64,000 bases of DNA from Iris pallida. Lineage: Eukaryota > Streptophyta > Magnoliopsida > Asparagales > Iridaceae. Positions 22,699 through 40,559 of the stretch are shown one piece after another. Numbering within the stretch: the stretch's first letter is position 1; each line of letters starts with the position of its first letter. The position numbers and the translations under genes are program-made. Location: positions 1,633,025-1,697,024 of the forward strand of contig JANAVB010004000.1 of NCBI GenBank assembly GCA_029216955.1, given 5' to 3'. Under the pieces are notes generated by a model. That model worked only from the letters and a program-made list of their open reading frames with translations. It did not search any database and had not been told where the DNA came from.

Positions 22699-24919
22699 CC
22701 ATGCAGGTCGAGTTTATGTAGTGGTATTCGAACTAGAGTATCACTACAACCTGCGATAGGATTTGAGGAATAGGCTTAGTGAGAGAGGATACTCAATCAC
22801 TGTTAGGATACTTTGAGAGATTCCTGGGATGACCCTTGAGAATTTCATTTGAAATTTCGATTTAAACTCCTTTTCCCTTGATTGAATTTGATTTTGGAGG
22901 ATTCACTGTAGAACTTTGAATCCTGGTGTTAGTTGATGATTTTAAAAATTTTGTAGTTGTTGATTTTAAATTTCTTAGTGTTAGATTAATATCTTTTATT
23001 TTTTAGGGTACTCAATCACAATTATGAGAAAACTCTTATCTGTTTTTTGCCATCTAATCCTCTTGCTAATTGCCTTTCATTGAAATGAACTGTCCTCTCT
23101 ATTTTGCACCTTGCTTAAACTCTTTCTACCAATCTATGTGACTGTATCCCAAACCTAACTTACTCGACATTCCTCAAATCAAGACTTTATTAAGACCTTC
23201 TAACCTTGACCCTTGATTGATCGAACCCTAAATATATTCATCTAGTAGCCTATCTATCCTTAGGACTGTGTTCCTAAATTATTTACTGGATTCCTGATTA
23301 ATTTTATTTCATTGGTTAATTTGATCTTCTTCAATTTTTGCATCAATTATCACGTCTCGAACTCCCACTTTCTATTCTAGATCCTTGGACGTCCTTTACC
23401 GTGACCTAGATATTCAGAGTATAATACTAGCTGTTACCTTCCAACAAACTTCACATGTAAGACCTAGACTAGCCTACCTTCATGTAGGTATTCCATGTCC
23501 CATTTAAAACCCGTCTTCTTGTACTCTATTTCCTTGATATGATTTTCTGGTCAAATGGCTAAACTATAACCTCTACCATGATACTAAATTAATTCTTATT
23601 TCAATTAGAGATCCATCTTGGCACAATCCTTTCGACCTGGTATGTGATGGTGTTCTGCTTGAACCCTCAAATACTTAACCTTGTACCTTACCTTGAATGC
23701 TTGACCCGATTTGGTTAAGAATCTTGGACTATTTATCTTCTTTCATCATTTCCACCCTTACTTATATCTTATGCTATAAATTTATCCTTAAGTTTTACAA
23801 GCTTATCCTTTCAAGCTTGATCATGATATATTTTATTGGGTGTACACCCACTAATATATTATCTAATCAGAATCGGCGCATGATGGTCTGATCAACCTAT
23901 TGCGTTTTGGTTCGTCTTTTCATATATTAATCTACGTGGATGGAGACAGTTAAACTTGCCCTAGAATCTTGTCCGCAACAGCCTTGACAATTCTCCTTGG
24001 AATTATTTTAATCGCCTATGAACCTCGTATTCGTATCCAGTTGAATTAAATTTAATCATGACCTGGATCTTCATCATTGGATGCTCGTGCTCATACTTGA
24101 TTTCATTGATTTCCCATCTTGCCCAATCTCGATTATCCTGAAATTGATCAACTTAGATCGTGTCAAGACTAAAATCTATTTGTGATTGTTTGTACCTAAA
24201 TTTTCAATTTTCTTTTTATGGAATGGTAACTTTTAATGATTTCTCACTTGTTAATGACCTATTTTCATATAGGAGGGTAGACGACCCTATAGTCTTGATG
24301 ATTGTTGTTTCCTTACCTTCCCAAATTTGGACACCTTAGATTGCTTGAACGTTTGATACCATAGGACAGTATTGATCTAGAATGACTAGTGCACCTAGAT
24401 GAGACCACAGACTGTTCCATTTAACCTGTCCCCCTGGTACCACTATTTATCATGATTTTGGTTCAATTTAGGCCATAGACCCTTCCCACTCTAAATTGTG
24501 ATCACCGTAGACACGTTACCGTGACTTTTAAATTTGGAACACAAGACTAGTTGTTTTCTCAAAACTAATTTCACATACGTAACCTAGACATGACATACTA
24601 CACCTATGACCTTAGTGTCCCACTCAGGCATACCATTGTATGCTTCATTGCTTAGTACGATTTTTCTGACCCGAGGCTCCATCCTGATTTACCCCATGGA
24701 GTTACTTTTGGCTTCGATTTGATTTAAGGACACCTTATGACCTAAAACTGCCAGCCAATTTTTGGACATGACCCAGTATAGGTCTACTATCCATATTTTG
24801 CTTGTTGACCTTGTATGTTGCCTAGGTAGTGGCTTCGTCCCTGATTGTTGGAGGTTTGACCTAGGAGGAGTACGACCATGTAAATTTCGAGGACGAAATT
24901 ATTTTAAGGTGGGTAGACT
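22683..24919 (+). other. Interior of E2, non-coding, with polypurine tract at its end
   Basis: It opens with TTTTTAGTGGTGGCCCATGC, the likely primer-site region. No open frame exceeds about 65 codons and none resembles gag or pol. It closes with CGAGGACGAAATTATTTT and AAGGTGGGTAGAC directly before the 3' LTR. Sequence at 24500-24660 resembles 18030-18166 in H. Confidence 0.75.
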
Positions 24920-29279
<4,360 letters not shown>

Positions 29280-29840
29280 TTTTCTTCGCACAACTTTCGG
29301 GTCAATTTAGGCCAATTAATTATCTACCGTAAAACCGGATTTATTTTTCAATTTAACTTCGGGACCCGACTCAAGCCAACCTAGTCGACCCGAAGTATGG
29401 ACATGGCCCACACGAAGCCTACTACCCACATGACACTTGTGTCCCATTTATTGGAGTTCCCGCATATTATTTATTTGTCCATTATTATAAATACCCATTT
29501 TAATTCAATTATTGTCTCCTGTCCGATTTCGACCCGACCCGGCTCGACCAAATTCGAACCCAAGCTCCATATTATTTTCTCATGACTGCCCAAATACCCA
29601 ACACAATATTTCTCTTTTTTCTATTTTAAAAATATCTTCTCTCTCTACTTTACAAATATCCCATATATAAATATATATATACACACATATATATATATAA
29701 ATAACTCTCTCTCTCCTATAACACACACCACCCCATCCCTCTCTCTATCCACTTTTCTCTCTCCTCTCTCTCTCTCTCTAAATATCTCTCTATCTCTCTT
29801 TATATATATAAAATATATATAAAATATATATATATACATA

Positions 29841-29885
<45 letters not shown>

Positions 29886-32800
29886 ATCTCTCTCTCACTT
29901 TCCACCTACACCTACACTCCCTCACTCCCCATAACAGCACACACCTCCCCTTGGACCGACTTCCCTCTCTCTCCCTCTCAAATATCTCTATCTCTCTCTC
30001 TCTTTTCATATATAATATATATACACATACCCATATATCACTCTCTCTCTTTCTCTCAACACACTCACACACAAACAAAACTCTCTCCTCCCATACAACT
30101 CACAGCCCATGTCCCCCATGATCGAACGACACCACCATCCCATGCATGGCCGAGCTCTTCCTCCTCCCTCTCCATTTTCATCATCTTCTTCATCTACATC
30201 ACACCACCATTACCATCACCATCTTCATCACTCCAACACCACCACCAACACTCTCACCTCCACCACCTTCACCATCACCCGAGCCACCACTCCGTACCTC
30301 TGCCTGTGCTGTTGGGCCGCATTCGCCGTGCTCCCCCAGCAGTGCAGCAGCAGGCAACAATGCAGCAGCAGCTGCGGAGAGCAGCAGCGCGTATATGCGC
30401 GCGCACGGGCCATCGTTGTGCGCCATCGCACCGTCACATGGCGCTTCCGTCGCCGTGGTCGGCCCCCCACCAGCTGCGCGCGCCTCCAGCGACCTCCTCC
30501 AGACCACCGTCGTCCTCTCCGATGCGTACAATAGATTATTCGTGCGTTTTGCACGAAGTTCCGTTGTGACGCGCTCGGGAACGAAGCTGAAATTGTATTT
30601 TGTCGCAGGGACTTCGCACAAATTTTTTGGTCAATTCGACCGTTGGATCGGTAATTTCTTTGCTCCGTCTCAATCTTGGTATATCCACCTTCACTCCCCT
30701 CAAGTTTCGCCCGTTAATTTCATCGTTTGATATATCAAAACTGGCCACCAAGTTGACACTTTTAATTGTACTATTTTTGGACAGTTTTGTGGAGCCGACT
30801 TCGTCAGCTCGTAACTCCGCCGTTGAAGCTTCGGTTGGCGTGCTACCAGTTCCTGTGCGCAGCTGGTATAACGATCTTCCTGCCCCTTAAGTTTCGTTTC
30901 ATTATAAGCACGTTCGGTTGGTCGAATTCGATGCCAAAGTTGGCCGTCCGAATTCTTTAATTTGTACTTATAAAATTTCATTTTTGAACCTGGGACTCCG
31001 CATTCAATTTCTGACACCACCAATAGACTCGCGGCGTCGTTCTGGCATGTTTTCATATAAAGTTTGCTTGATTTGGAGAACGTGGGCCCTGGCACGTATT
31101 TCGGTGCAAAGTGGGTCCCACTTTTCGAGTCAACGGGTCACTTTGAGATCGGATCATCGAAATCCAATTCTGGATATACCGTTGAGTTCGTATCGTCATT
31201 CTGGACTCGTTGACATATAATTTGCTGAGTTTTGAAGACATTTGCTCCGGCACACATTTCGGTGCAAACTGGATTCCAAATGTCCGCGTCAACGTGTCAT
31301 TTTGAGATCGGCTCATCGGAATCCTATTTCGGACATACCGTTGGGTTCGTATCATCATTCTGGATTCGTGGACATATAATTTGCTAGGTTTTGTAGACTT
31401 CTATCTTGACACATTTTTTGGTGCAAAGTGTGTCCAACGGCGGACATCATTTTGACACGAAATTACCGTTTTACCCATGTGTCTAAATTGGACTTATGGG
31501 TTGGCTATTCTAGCTAATTTGACCGTTCTGGACACATTGGTGATATTTATTTTATCATCCGACAACATCTGTAGATTTTGCTTATGTATCATCCTTAATT
31601 TTTAATTATTTATTTTTTAGAAATTGTTACTTTCTATTTTTGAATTTTTATATATAATTTAATTTCTGTAAAAATCTGGGAAAAATTGTATTTAAATACT
31701 ATGTTAATTCAGCTAATTTATTATAATTTTTCCATTATTTAATAAGTACTTTTGGTATTTTATAAAAATAGGAAAACAGAACTCATTTTCAGGATACATG
31801 TGTTTGCTGATTTTTAATAAATATTTGTGAGGGTTTATAAATTCCAGAAAAATAAGTATAAATTTCTATAATTAACAAGGATCATTTTGGTACTTTAATT
31901 TTTGTATAACTGCGCTTTTTGTCTGTCTCAAAAATTGTTGGAACTCAGTGTATAGTTTGATTTATTTATTGAATAGTTACGACTTACAAGTTTTGTGTTG
32001 ATTTGAGTTATTGTAGTATTGGACCACCCCCTACACTAGTGTAAAGACTCTAGAAAATTAGTTTGGATATAGTGTCACTCCACATTAGACTTTTATGCTA
32101 GGTCCCCACTTGGCTAGTATCCAGTTAGGAGTCGTGTCACACAGCTAGTGTAATCTTGAACATAACTTAGAGGCTGAGTTTGTATATCATTATTGACAGG
32201 ACACCAGACATCTATATCTTCGTACTAGTATTCTTGCTTTGCTCGAGGCAAGTACATCTACAAACTCATTTACTGTCTTTTACTGCTAGAACATGTATTA
32301 ACCATGTTAAAATACTGATCCTTGAGGTAGCAAGTTAAATCTTCACATGTTGTATTACTTTCAGTACCTGCCATGCTTATGACAGTTCTTATATCTTCAC
32401 ATGCTTCTTACTGGTTCTCAGTATATGTTTCACTATGCTTTATACTGCTCTCAGTACCTACCGTGCTTTATACCGATCTCAGTAGCTCTTACATGTTAGA
32501 ACCTGGGTTATGGGGAAACTGATAGTTGAGTATGTGATCATGTCCCTTCTCCCGTACGTATGTACCGAGCAAGGTTGACATTTTATATGTATACCTTGTC
32601 GTAGGTGTACCAGCTTTATCTGTACGTATGTACATCTATCGCTTGCTTACTTGTACGGAAGTACATTTTATTTACATGTGCCTCCTGCATATTGTACACC
32701 TATTGACGATCACGTACCTGCTCAAGTTTTAAACTCTAGATATACATGTATCACCTTGACAAATGTATTTTATCGTGATTCCAGTCATACCATGATGCCA

Positions 32801-33375
32801 AATATGCCATGTTCCCTATGTTACTATGATACTGTGATCCCAGTTGTACCATGAGGCCATGTTTCCAGTATTTTCTGTTTTATAGACTTATCACACCATA
32901 TTTCTTGTTGTATATCTCTTTCATTATATATTCAGTACTTTAGTTGTAGAGGTTGTACTTGCTTTCGTCCTGACAGGATAACGTTGTAGGTTCACTTTTC
33001 GAGAAGGAAATGCTATGTGATTGATACTATAGCACTGATTTTGAGGACTTGGCCTTAGCTCCAGAAGAGACCCCAGCGGGGGAACCTTGCTTAGATATCT
33101 TTTTTGTGTTTTGGGACTTAGACTTTGGTCTGTACTTATATTTGGATACTGGACTTTGTCTCCAGTTAGATACTTTGGATGTGTATTATTAAGTCTGTAC
33201 TTGTCTACCTTCGCTTATAGATGCTATGTTGTGATGAACCTTTAAATATGATTTTAGAACTATTAGCAGCTTAGATCCTTTATTGTCTATTCTTAGAACA
33301 GCTTACTATGCTTTAACAAGCTTAGGCTGGACATGGCTCGGCCCGGCCCAACAATTTGGGTAACGGATCGTGACA
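29280..33375 (+). repeat. 3' LTR of H, second part
   Basis: H resumes after the TTTTC duplication. The first 1.5 kb has CT- and TA-rich leader-like sequence (29640-30060) and a GC-rich stretch at 30110-30560 with overlapping His/Ser/Ala-rich frames on both strands that I do not accept as genes. From 30779 it matches the 5' LTR. It ends ATCGTGACA at 33375. Confidence 0.75.
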
Positions 33376-33419
33376 ATAAGCACAATCAAATGGTAAGGCA
33401 AGAAAAACAAGATGCTCAC

Positions 33420-33722
<303 letters not shown>

Positions 33723-34700
33723 CTAAGCATCAAGTCAAAATCCAATCAGAAATGAATATGAACTAGAAAAAAATGATAATACAGGGATCATTTTGATTCC
33801 AAACCTGAAAATATTTGAGGTGTCCTCAAAAGTGCAACTAATATGATAGAAGATTTATGTTGTCATCCATATGCCATATATAGAGCATATTGTCATCGGG
33901 AAAATGACTTAATTTTGGTGGTTCAAAAAGATCATCAAGCAGCTCCAGGTATTACTATTTTATATACTTCAGGATCATGAGTTTCACAAGCAATTCAATG
34001 ACAGGAAATAAGAGAGAATAAAATGTGTATCGGATTCCAGTGATAGATGATGCGTGATCCATTAAATGTAAGTAATTTCCACAGTTCCAATATCATTATG
34101 TATGATTATACTTGATGAAATGAGGGTTACCCCTATAGTTGCGAAAGCGGAATAGACAAGGGTAGTTCCAACAAAATAATGAACATAGATGAAGCCAAAC
34201 AAAATTAGACTTTTTTAAGGAGACCCATTATTCCAAGATGAACATATCATGAAGCCAAGACCAAATTACACCAAAGCAAGAAACGTTTTCTGTTCCCAAT
34301 CCAAAAATGACCCCAAATAGAAAATAGATTCTTATTCCAACATGAGTATAGAATCAAACCAAGTTTAAATTACATCCCCTGGAAGAAACATTTTTTGTTC
34401 CAAACCAAACAATATTAGATCTATTCTTTTTTCTTCTTCTGAAGGAGACCCATTTTATTCCAACGTGAACAAACCAAGCCCAAATTAACCTAAAGGAAGA
34501 AACTTTTTCTGTTTCCAACCCAAAAATAATTACCAAAAAGAGAATCAGATTCCTTTCGACGCGGGTGGCGGTGGCCTTCGGGGTCGCATGGAGAATAAAA
34601 GGGTTTTTAATTTCTTCAAAATTAGGGTTAGGGTTTTGGAGTTGGGGTAAAGGAAGGGGAAAAAGAGGAGGAGAGGAGGGTGTAAGGAAGAGGAACTGAC
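33723..34700. other. Unassigned region upstream of the AIH exons
   Basis: AT-rich with direct repeats around ATTCCAACxTGA (34240-34470). One minus-strand stretch near 33850-33960 reads LLDDLFEPPKLSHFPDDNML and could be exon-like, but I cannot tie it to a family. No missing first AIH exon is visible. Confidence 0.35.
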
Positions 34701-34770
34701 CCATGAGGGCTTCGGATCCGAGGCCGGCGCCGGAACCGATGAAGCGGCGGAGGTTACAGACCCACGACAT
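34701..34770 (-). CDS. Possible first exon of an unknown gene
   Basis: ATG at 34770 opens MSWVCNLRRFIGSGAG and runs 23 codons to a GT donor (GTCAG at 34700). It is preceded by GC-rich sequence like a 5' leader (34771-34830). The frame stays open past the donor to 34354 but turns to low-complexity residues, which suggests intron. I do not recognise the product. It could belong to the same minus-strand transcript as the AIH exons or be a separate captured piece. Confidence 0.3.
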
Positions 34771-34984
34771 CGACGACGCCGGAGGTATCTTCTTCTGTCT
34801 GCCGCCGGAGGACGACGATGTGGAGGATTGAAAGGAGGAGAAGAAGATTAGGGTTTGGTGAGAGGAGGGAAGAGGAGGAGAAGGGGAGTGGAGGTGAGAG
34901 GGAAGGAGAAGGGATTTGGAGAGGGAATGAGAAGGGGCGGGGGCTTGAGCCTCAAAATATCGCGGGGGTGGAAAGGATTTTACA

Positions 34985-35174
34985 GAAAACTTATTACAAG
35001 TTTGTCACCGCTCTAAAATATTAATAACGCTTTGTTTTATAAACGTTATAAAAAGCCCAAAATTAGTCCAAACCGTCATAGAAAAAAGGTATTTCAAACT
35101 TTGATAACGCTTAGGTAGCAGGCGTCATCAATACATCTTATCAAGCGTTATTAATCGGCCTTTTTGTTGTAGTG
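34985..35174. repeat. Terminus of a third CACTA element
   Basis: The right edge ends TTTTTGTTGTAGTG, the inverted form of CACTACAACAAAAA, a standard CACTA terminus. Inward of it are repeats of AACGCTT and AACGTTAT in both orientations. TAT follows the end. I found no matching left end between 33376 and 34985, so the other end is missing or lies to the left of H. Confidence 0.65.
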
Positions 35175-36385
35175 TATAGTCCTTTATTGGCTTGGAATGC
35201 CAAGTGACCTTCATACAGATAAAGGCACACACAGTCGAATGTCTGATGCGAGACGGCAGGTGTATCGCCTTGTTTCAGTGCGAAGGTGGATGTACTCATA
35301 TTGTTAAGATCGATGCGCTGAATGGAATCAAGTACAGGAATGAGGATCCTGGTACCTTGATAATGTGATGATTGCCTTTGGCACGATACGAATGGATAGT
35401 AGCATTCACCTTGTATCTGCACAAGGATGGGTGCGATAGGCGGCACGACTTGTTAATTTACTGTTGTTTGGATTATCGATATTAACATGTTGATAATATT
35501 GTTGTCTATTTTCTACATTGCTATAACATGATTATAAGTAACCTGCTCACATGTTTTACAACTTTCCATTACCATGTAATTGACTCTAAGGCAATAATAG
35601 AAAGACTACATAATGAGATACATGCTTCACTAAATTACTTAGTGTTGGTTTAGGCGAGTGGGTCTCATCAGTACGCGAGAGGATTAGTACTGATCCCCCA
35701 CTATATTGCTTGCAAGTTCAGAATATGGTTGGCTCATGGCGGAGCTTCTCTTTGACGCGCTGAGGCATGGAGTCCCTTATCGTTTCGAGGTGTGCGACCA
35801 CACTGGGTTCGACATACAACATGAAGATGTTTCGACAGATGGTCATTGAAGGTGTTATAAAAGACATGATGTATGGAATGAAGAAATCCTTTGTGAGCTA
35901 GAGAGATCATGAGTGTTGTAAGCCTATTTGGCATATTCAGTTGGGCTATTCAGAGCCTTTGTAATATGCTTCATTTTCAATAAAGATTTCTTTTGTATAC
36001 TCTGTTGTGTCTCCACATTTTTTTGCTGCTTATGTATTGAATTGAGAGAACTATTTTGACAATCTGTCATCTTGCCTTGCACGAGTGCAACTCCAGACAC
36101 ATGCGGCATCACGAGCGATTTTCTGAGTCAGGGCGTGACAGTGTAACTTATTGTATTCTAGTCTATTAGACTAAAAGATGAGAAAGATGGATAGATGAAT
36201 TCTCAAGTGCCTGAACCCTTCATGGGTTCTCCATAGGCATATATTTATAATAGTTTGATACCTTAACAACTGAATAAAAAAATTACAATACTAAAGAGAG
36301 ATAATGATATCTCTATGTGTTGGTTGACCATAATCTAACCAATTGGTTACAAGTGGGTGTAACAAGAACAAAATAAAATAAAATG
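35175..36385. other. Intergenic or degraded repeat sequence
   Basis: No gene recognised. A minus-strand frame of 101 codons (35446-35141) has no family I can name and runs into the CACTA end. At 36131-36140 GGGCGTGACA equals the 3' terminus of the E1 LTR, so part of this region may be an old gypsy LTR remnant. Confidence 0.4.
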
Positions 36386-36639
36386 CTAAATTAAAACTTG
36401 ATACCCTTAACTATTCGAGATTTTCAACTTAATACTCTAAACTTTGATATGTACTAACTTAATACCCTTTCTCAACTAATGTTTTCAACTTGGTACCTTC
36501 CGTCAAACTAATCGTTAGTTTCAACGTTAATTTTTTTTCCTAAACTACCCTACCCCTTCTCCATCCCTGCCACACCACCCTCCCCCATCGTGTGCCACCC
36601 CCCTCGCACGTCGGCTACCCCCTCCCCTATCGCGCCACC

Positions 36640-38905
36640 TGTAGAAGCATGGAATTTCAGAACCAGAAAGTCTATGCGCCAGACTACATGCGCCAGAGCT
36701 TGGGCAGAGTACTTCACAGCAAAAAGCAACAAATATAGGCATTAAAAGAGGACTTTTTATTTAACATATAAAAGTCTATTACATGTCTAAGAAAGACTGT
36801 ACAAAGGAGAACTTTTACAAAGAAAAGATCCTAAGTCTACAGCCAGCAGCCAACATGCGCCCTCAAGTAGGCACAGCGATTAACATGCGCCCTCAGCCAG
36901 GCGCATCCCACCATGCGCCATCGGTAAGGCGCATCCTTTTCAGCAGCTCAGTTATGTGTATCCTCAGTTATGTGCATCCCTTTGGCAGCTCAGTTATGTG
37001 CATCCCTTCAGCAGCCCAGTTATGTGCCGCTCTTCCAGCCAGGCTCACCGTCGTCTAAATGCTTCGACTAATGAAGCATTTATTGAGCAGAACGAGGGTG
37101 GCAATCAACCCTCTAGCCAAGGAAGGGAAAAGAACCACGAGCCAACCTGTGGCCAGGGGAGGCTTCGAAAGAGCCTCCAAACACCAAGGAAGACCGTGAT
37201 CGAAACTGCAGCTAAAGGAGCAGCTTTCAACACAACCAGAATGGGCTACACCTATTTTGAAGGAAGAAAGAGCTACCAAAGCCGCAGCACCGCCATTCCG
37301 ATCTACGGCTCTTCCTGCACAACGAAGATGAGGCTCGAGCATTCCTATCTTTGGATGCAACATACACCTTCCGCCTGCCTCAGAAGCCCTCGACTCCGAC
37401 TTTTGGATGTAACAGTCACCTTCAAGTGCATCAACAAAGACACTGCATCGCATCTTCACTCTCGGGAGCATCTCATCAACAGAATGCATTCGAGTACACA
37501 AGTTCATGTCGGAAAGACGTGAGAGAACGAGAAGCAAACCCTCTCTCCATGCCACTATTTATAGGCCGGGCAAATCAAACCCATGCGCCAAGTGGATGGC
37601 TCTCCGAATTCCGTGCAATAAATTTGCATTAAATGGATGAACCAGACGCTTCGAATTCAGCCAAGTCAAAACGGCTATTTAAAGCACTCGAAGAACGTAA
37701 CAGTCACACCATTAAAGACGGGTCAAGCGGATGCGCCGGCCAGACCGTGCATCACACAGACGCGCCTTTCAGCACCAAGCGCATCACAGGGGATGCGCCC
37801 CCATGCGTCCCCATACGCCTAGTAGAACGCCAACCGACGCGCCCACTCAGCTGTCCATCGAATGTCACAAACATTAAATGCTGAACTGACAGAATTGGCA
37901 GCACGCCTTCCAAAGTTTGAACAGTCGGCAGCTTTTTCAGAAGACGAAGCATCGCCAACGTCAGCATCATCATTACTTTCCTCCGACGGCTACTGCCACG
38001 TGGCCACCCAACCATCTCGCATGTGCCTCCGCAGCCATGCGCCCAAATCCGCATGCACCTCAAAAGCCATGCGTCTCAGACTTTTTACTGATCCCTAAAG
38101 ACAGAAGGAAAGTCACCATTAAAGCTCTGCATACGCCTCAAAAGCTGTACGCCCCAGACTTCTTCCTGATCCCAAAAGATAGGAGTAAAGTCACTACTGA
38201 AGCTCTGCATGCGCCTCAAAAGCCATGCGTCCAGAATGGTTCGTGACTCCTAAAGGTTACGTGCCAAAGCCTCCTCATGCGCCCAATCCTAGGCGCATCC
38301 TACCAGATCATTCCTCCATCAAATCTGAGATCTCCGAGCCATGGGTCGATGACACGTGTCCTTTGACTCAACTCATCCAAGATCTCAGCAACAAAAAGAT
38401 CTTCTTCTCTGCTACGTGCCGGCTCACAACAGCAACATGAAGAAGTCAACCCCTCGATCAGGGCGCATCGTCCATGCGCCTCCATCAGCAATCGACACGT
38501 GGCATCCCCGCGTACAGGCGCATCCTACATGTGCGTATAAGCAGCCAGCCTGCAAAACTATAAATAGAGGGATCATTTCCTTCTTCCGGACGGACCTACC
38601 TACGTACACACATACCAACCTCCACAACGAACAGACAGAGACTTCGCATCACCAAAGAGGCAGATACAAACACTCAACGTCTTCCTCCTCTCAGCAAGCT
38701 CCAGCACCCAGAGCAATCCATACCTTCAGAGAACCGATAACCGTCGTCAGATCGTCAATGGAGTCAACGCATTACCACTCGCTCCATCGGCACTAGAGAC
38801 ACAGATTAAACAAAAGTGTACTCCTACGACTACATCTAAGTCCTATATTGTAATACTGTTCTGTTTGTATTGAAATTTGCAATCAAAGAATTTTAATGGC
38901 AAACA
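36640..38905 (+). repeat. 5' LTR of Tat1 (2266 bp)
   Basis: It starts TGTAGAAGCA and ends AAACA three bases before the primer site. ATGCGCC/GGCGCAT words recur throughout, and GTTATGTG(C/T)ATCC is repeated near 36950-37025. Frames in it are peptide shadows of these repeats. Confidence 0.9.
38559..38568 (+). promoter_or_regulatory. TATA box of the Tat1 5' LTR
   Basis: CTATAAATAG is also present in the 3' LTR near 51240. It sits about 340 bp before the LTR end, and Tat2 has the same box at a comparable place. Confidence 0.6.
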
Positions 38906-38908
38906 AGC

Positions 38909-38926
38909 TGGCGACTCTGCTAGGGA
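38909..38926 (+). other. Primer-binding site of Tat1
   Basis: TGGCGACTCTGCTAGGGA begins three bases after the LTR. It is the primer site type of Tat/Ogre elements; the Tat2 site at 62104 differs at only a few bases. Confidence 0.8.
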
Positions 38927-38973
38927 CCTCTTTCTCCTCCACCGAGAAAGCTGTGTCGTAATCCGACGACGTG

Positions 38974-40505
38974 AAGGTGGGCTCCTCCTACAAGACGCTG
39001 GTCGTACGCCTCAATCAATAGGCGTATGAGGAGTTCATCTCTGAAGGAAGTGTGAGTCCTTCGAAGCGGCTGCCAAAGCCGAAGATGACCCGTCGAGTCT
39101 GGGTACGCAAGGTCGACGCCTCGGGCACCACCACCGAAGGGGATGCGCCAATCCAGCCTTTCCTTCCTGCTGACGTCCTCAGCAACCAAGATGTGCCCGC
39201 TGGTGCAGCGCATCTCTCGGGGAAACGTGCGGCTAACCACGTTCCCCAGTCATCTCTCTCTCAGGCGAGGAAGATGCGTCGACGGAGCAGGGGTGCAGCC
39301 AATGCCCCGCAGATCACCTCTGATGCGCCACAGAAGATCTCTGTCTTTGACAGACTCACTCGCTGTAGTGACGAGGAGAATTTGGATTCTGAGAACTACG
39401 CGCCCCAGTGGCCTGGTACGAAGAAGTCCAAGACAGCACGGGCCATGCGTCCCAAACGTGCTATGCCAGCAACAAGCAAGAAGCATGCGCTCACAATCAT
39501 GTGCACTGTTGATGGTAAGTTGTACAAGGTCGACTCGAGTGCTACGGCGCCGAGAACGAGCCGACCTTCAAAGTCCTTGTCTCACTTGGGCGCATCTACT
39601 GCGTGCACAACCAAGTCGAGTTAGGCAAATCCAGTGGTCTTGAACTCCCGCGCCTCCTCTGGTTGTGCGTTTGAGGTCCGTTCAAGTCACTTCAAATGCT
39701 GTGGTTCCCCCACTACTGATCGGGATGCCTGTTTGGTATTAGATCAGGGGGCGCAGCACTCACTTGACCACCCCGGCGCTTGGCCTTGCCATGCGCCTGA
39801 AGGGGGTGCGAAGGTGGCACTCTCCTCCAACGATCTGCGCAACGTGACCACTCACAAGCGCCGATTAGGAGAGTCGACTGACAAGCACGATGCGCCTCTC
39901 ACGGGGCATACTTGTGCTGTGGTCACTATCAACTGCTGTTGCAAAATGGCAGTCCCACCAAGGCAGTCGGTGTTCCAGCGGCTGCGATCATTGACACCCC
40001 TCCGAAGTTACCTCGGGAACAAGGTGTCAACAGAAGAAGAACCAATGGTTGCTTCATGCAACGTGATCTCCAACTCCTCTCAGTCCGAAAGGCGACTGGC
40101 AGTTTCTCTTCCTCGTCCAAGAGCCAACCGAGGAAAACCAAGACAGCTTTCTCATCCTCCGGAGTGTTCGAAGGCACTCGAGCGAGGAAAAAGATCTTGG
40201 AGGAAGCTGGGGGTAGCCAGACCCTTGTCGAGCCTCCTTCCAAAGACGAGTGTGTCCAAAGCACACTTGGGGCAGATCCTCAAGGCGAAGTCAGCCTCCC
40301 AGAAGCCCCTGAAGACGAAAACATCCCCCAGAACATAGTTGGGGGTAGTCTAGCATCTTCGGACCCGAGTTCCAGAGACGAAGAGGCCCTTCAAGACGGA
40401 GCTGAGGGTAATCAGGCCCTTAAAGATGCGCCCGTGGTGAATGTTATCCCGAACATAGCCGGGGGTAGCCAAGACGAAGCTCCAGGAGAGGCAACTCCCC
40501 TATAA
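38974..40505 (+). pseudogene. Tat1 ORF1 (sense ORF upstream of gag), broken
   Basis: Frame 1 is open from 38974 except for TAG at 39019-39021 and 39625-39627, then coding potential passes to frame 0 near 40 kb and ends TAA 40503-40505. The N-terminus (KTLVVRLNQ then AYEEF) aligns with the intact ORF1 of Tat2 (KVLTIQFDQLAYEEI), so it is a conserved protein of these elements. The function of such extra ORFs in Tat retrotransposons is unknown. Low-complexity Ser/Ala/Pro sequence dominates. The short motifs SVFDRL (around 39350) and SVFQRL (39967) are recurrent. The DNA word (G/C)ATGCGCC, common in the LTR, occurs repeatedly inside the coding sequence. No catalytic domain is seen. Stops and the frame change mark it as dead. 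Confidence 0.7.
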
Positions 40506-40559
40506 GAGAGTGAGGCCGAGAGTGAAGCCTCGACCCATTCATCCACTCCCGGCCGCGTC

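Noticed and set aside
22691..22706. Initiator-Met tRNA primer site for E2 and H
   Set aside because: The sequence TGG(C/T)GGCCCATGC does not match the usual TGGTATCAGAGC, so I leave the primer tRNA unassigned.
30109..30730. Overlapping frames of 87-194 codons on both strands
   Set aside because: GC-rich, His/Ser/Ala-rich low-complexity sequence inside the 3' LTR of H; no domain and no conserved frame.
35141..35446. Minus-strand frame of 101 codons with a faint SPFH-like stretch (GTRILIPVLDSIQRIDL)
   Set aside because: The resemblance is one short segment, the frame runs into a CACTA terminus, and no start or splice context supports it.
36783..38796. Frames of 60-190 codons in the Tat1 LTR (and 49478-51478)
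   Set aside because: They lie wholly within the LTR, occur in both copies with shifting boundaries and reflect the ATGCGCC-type repeats.
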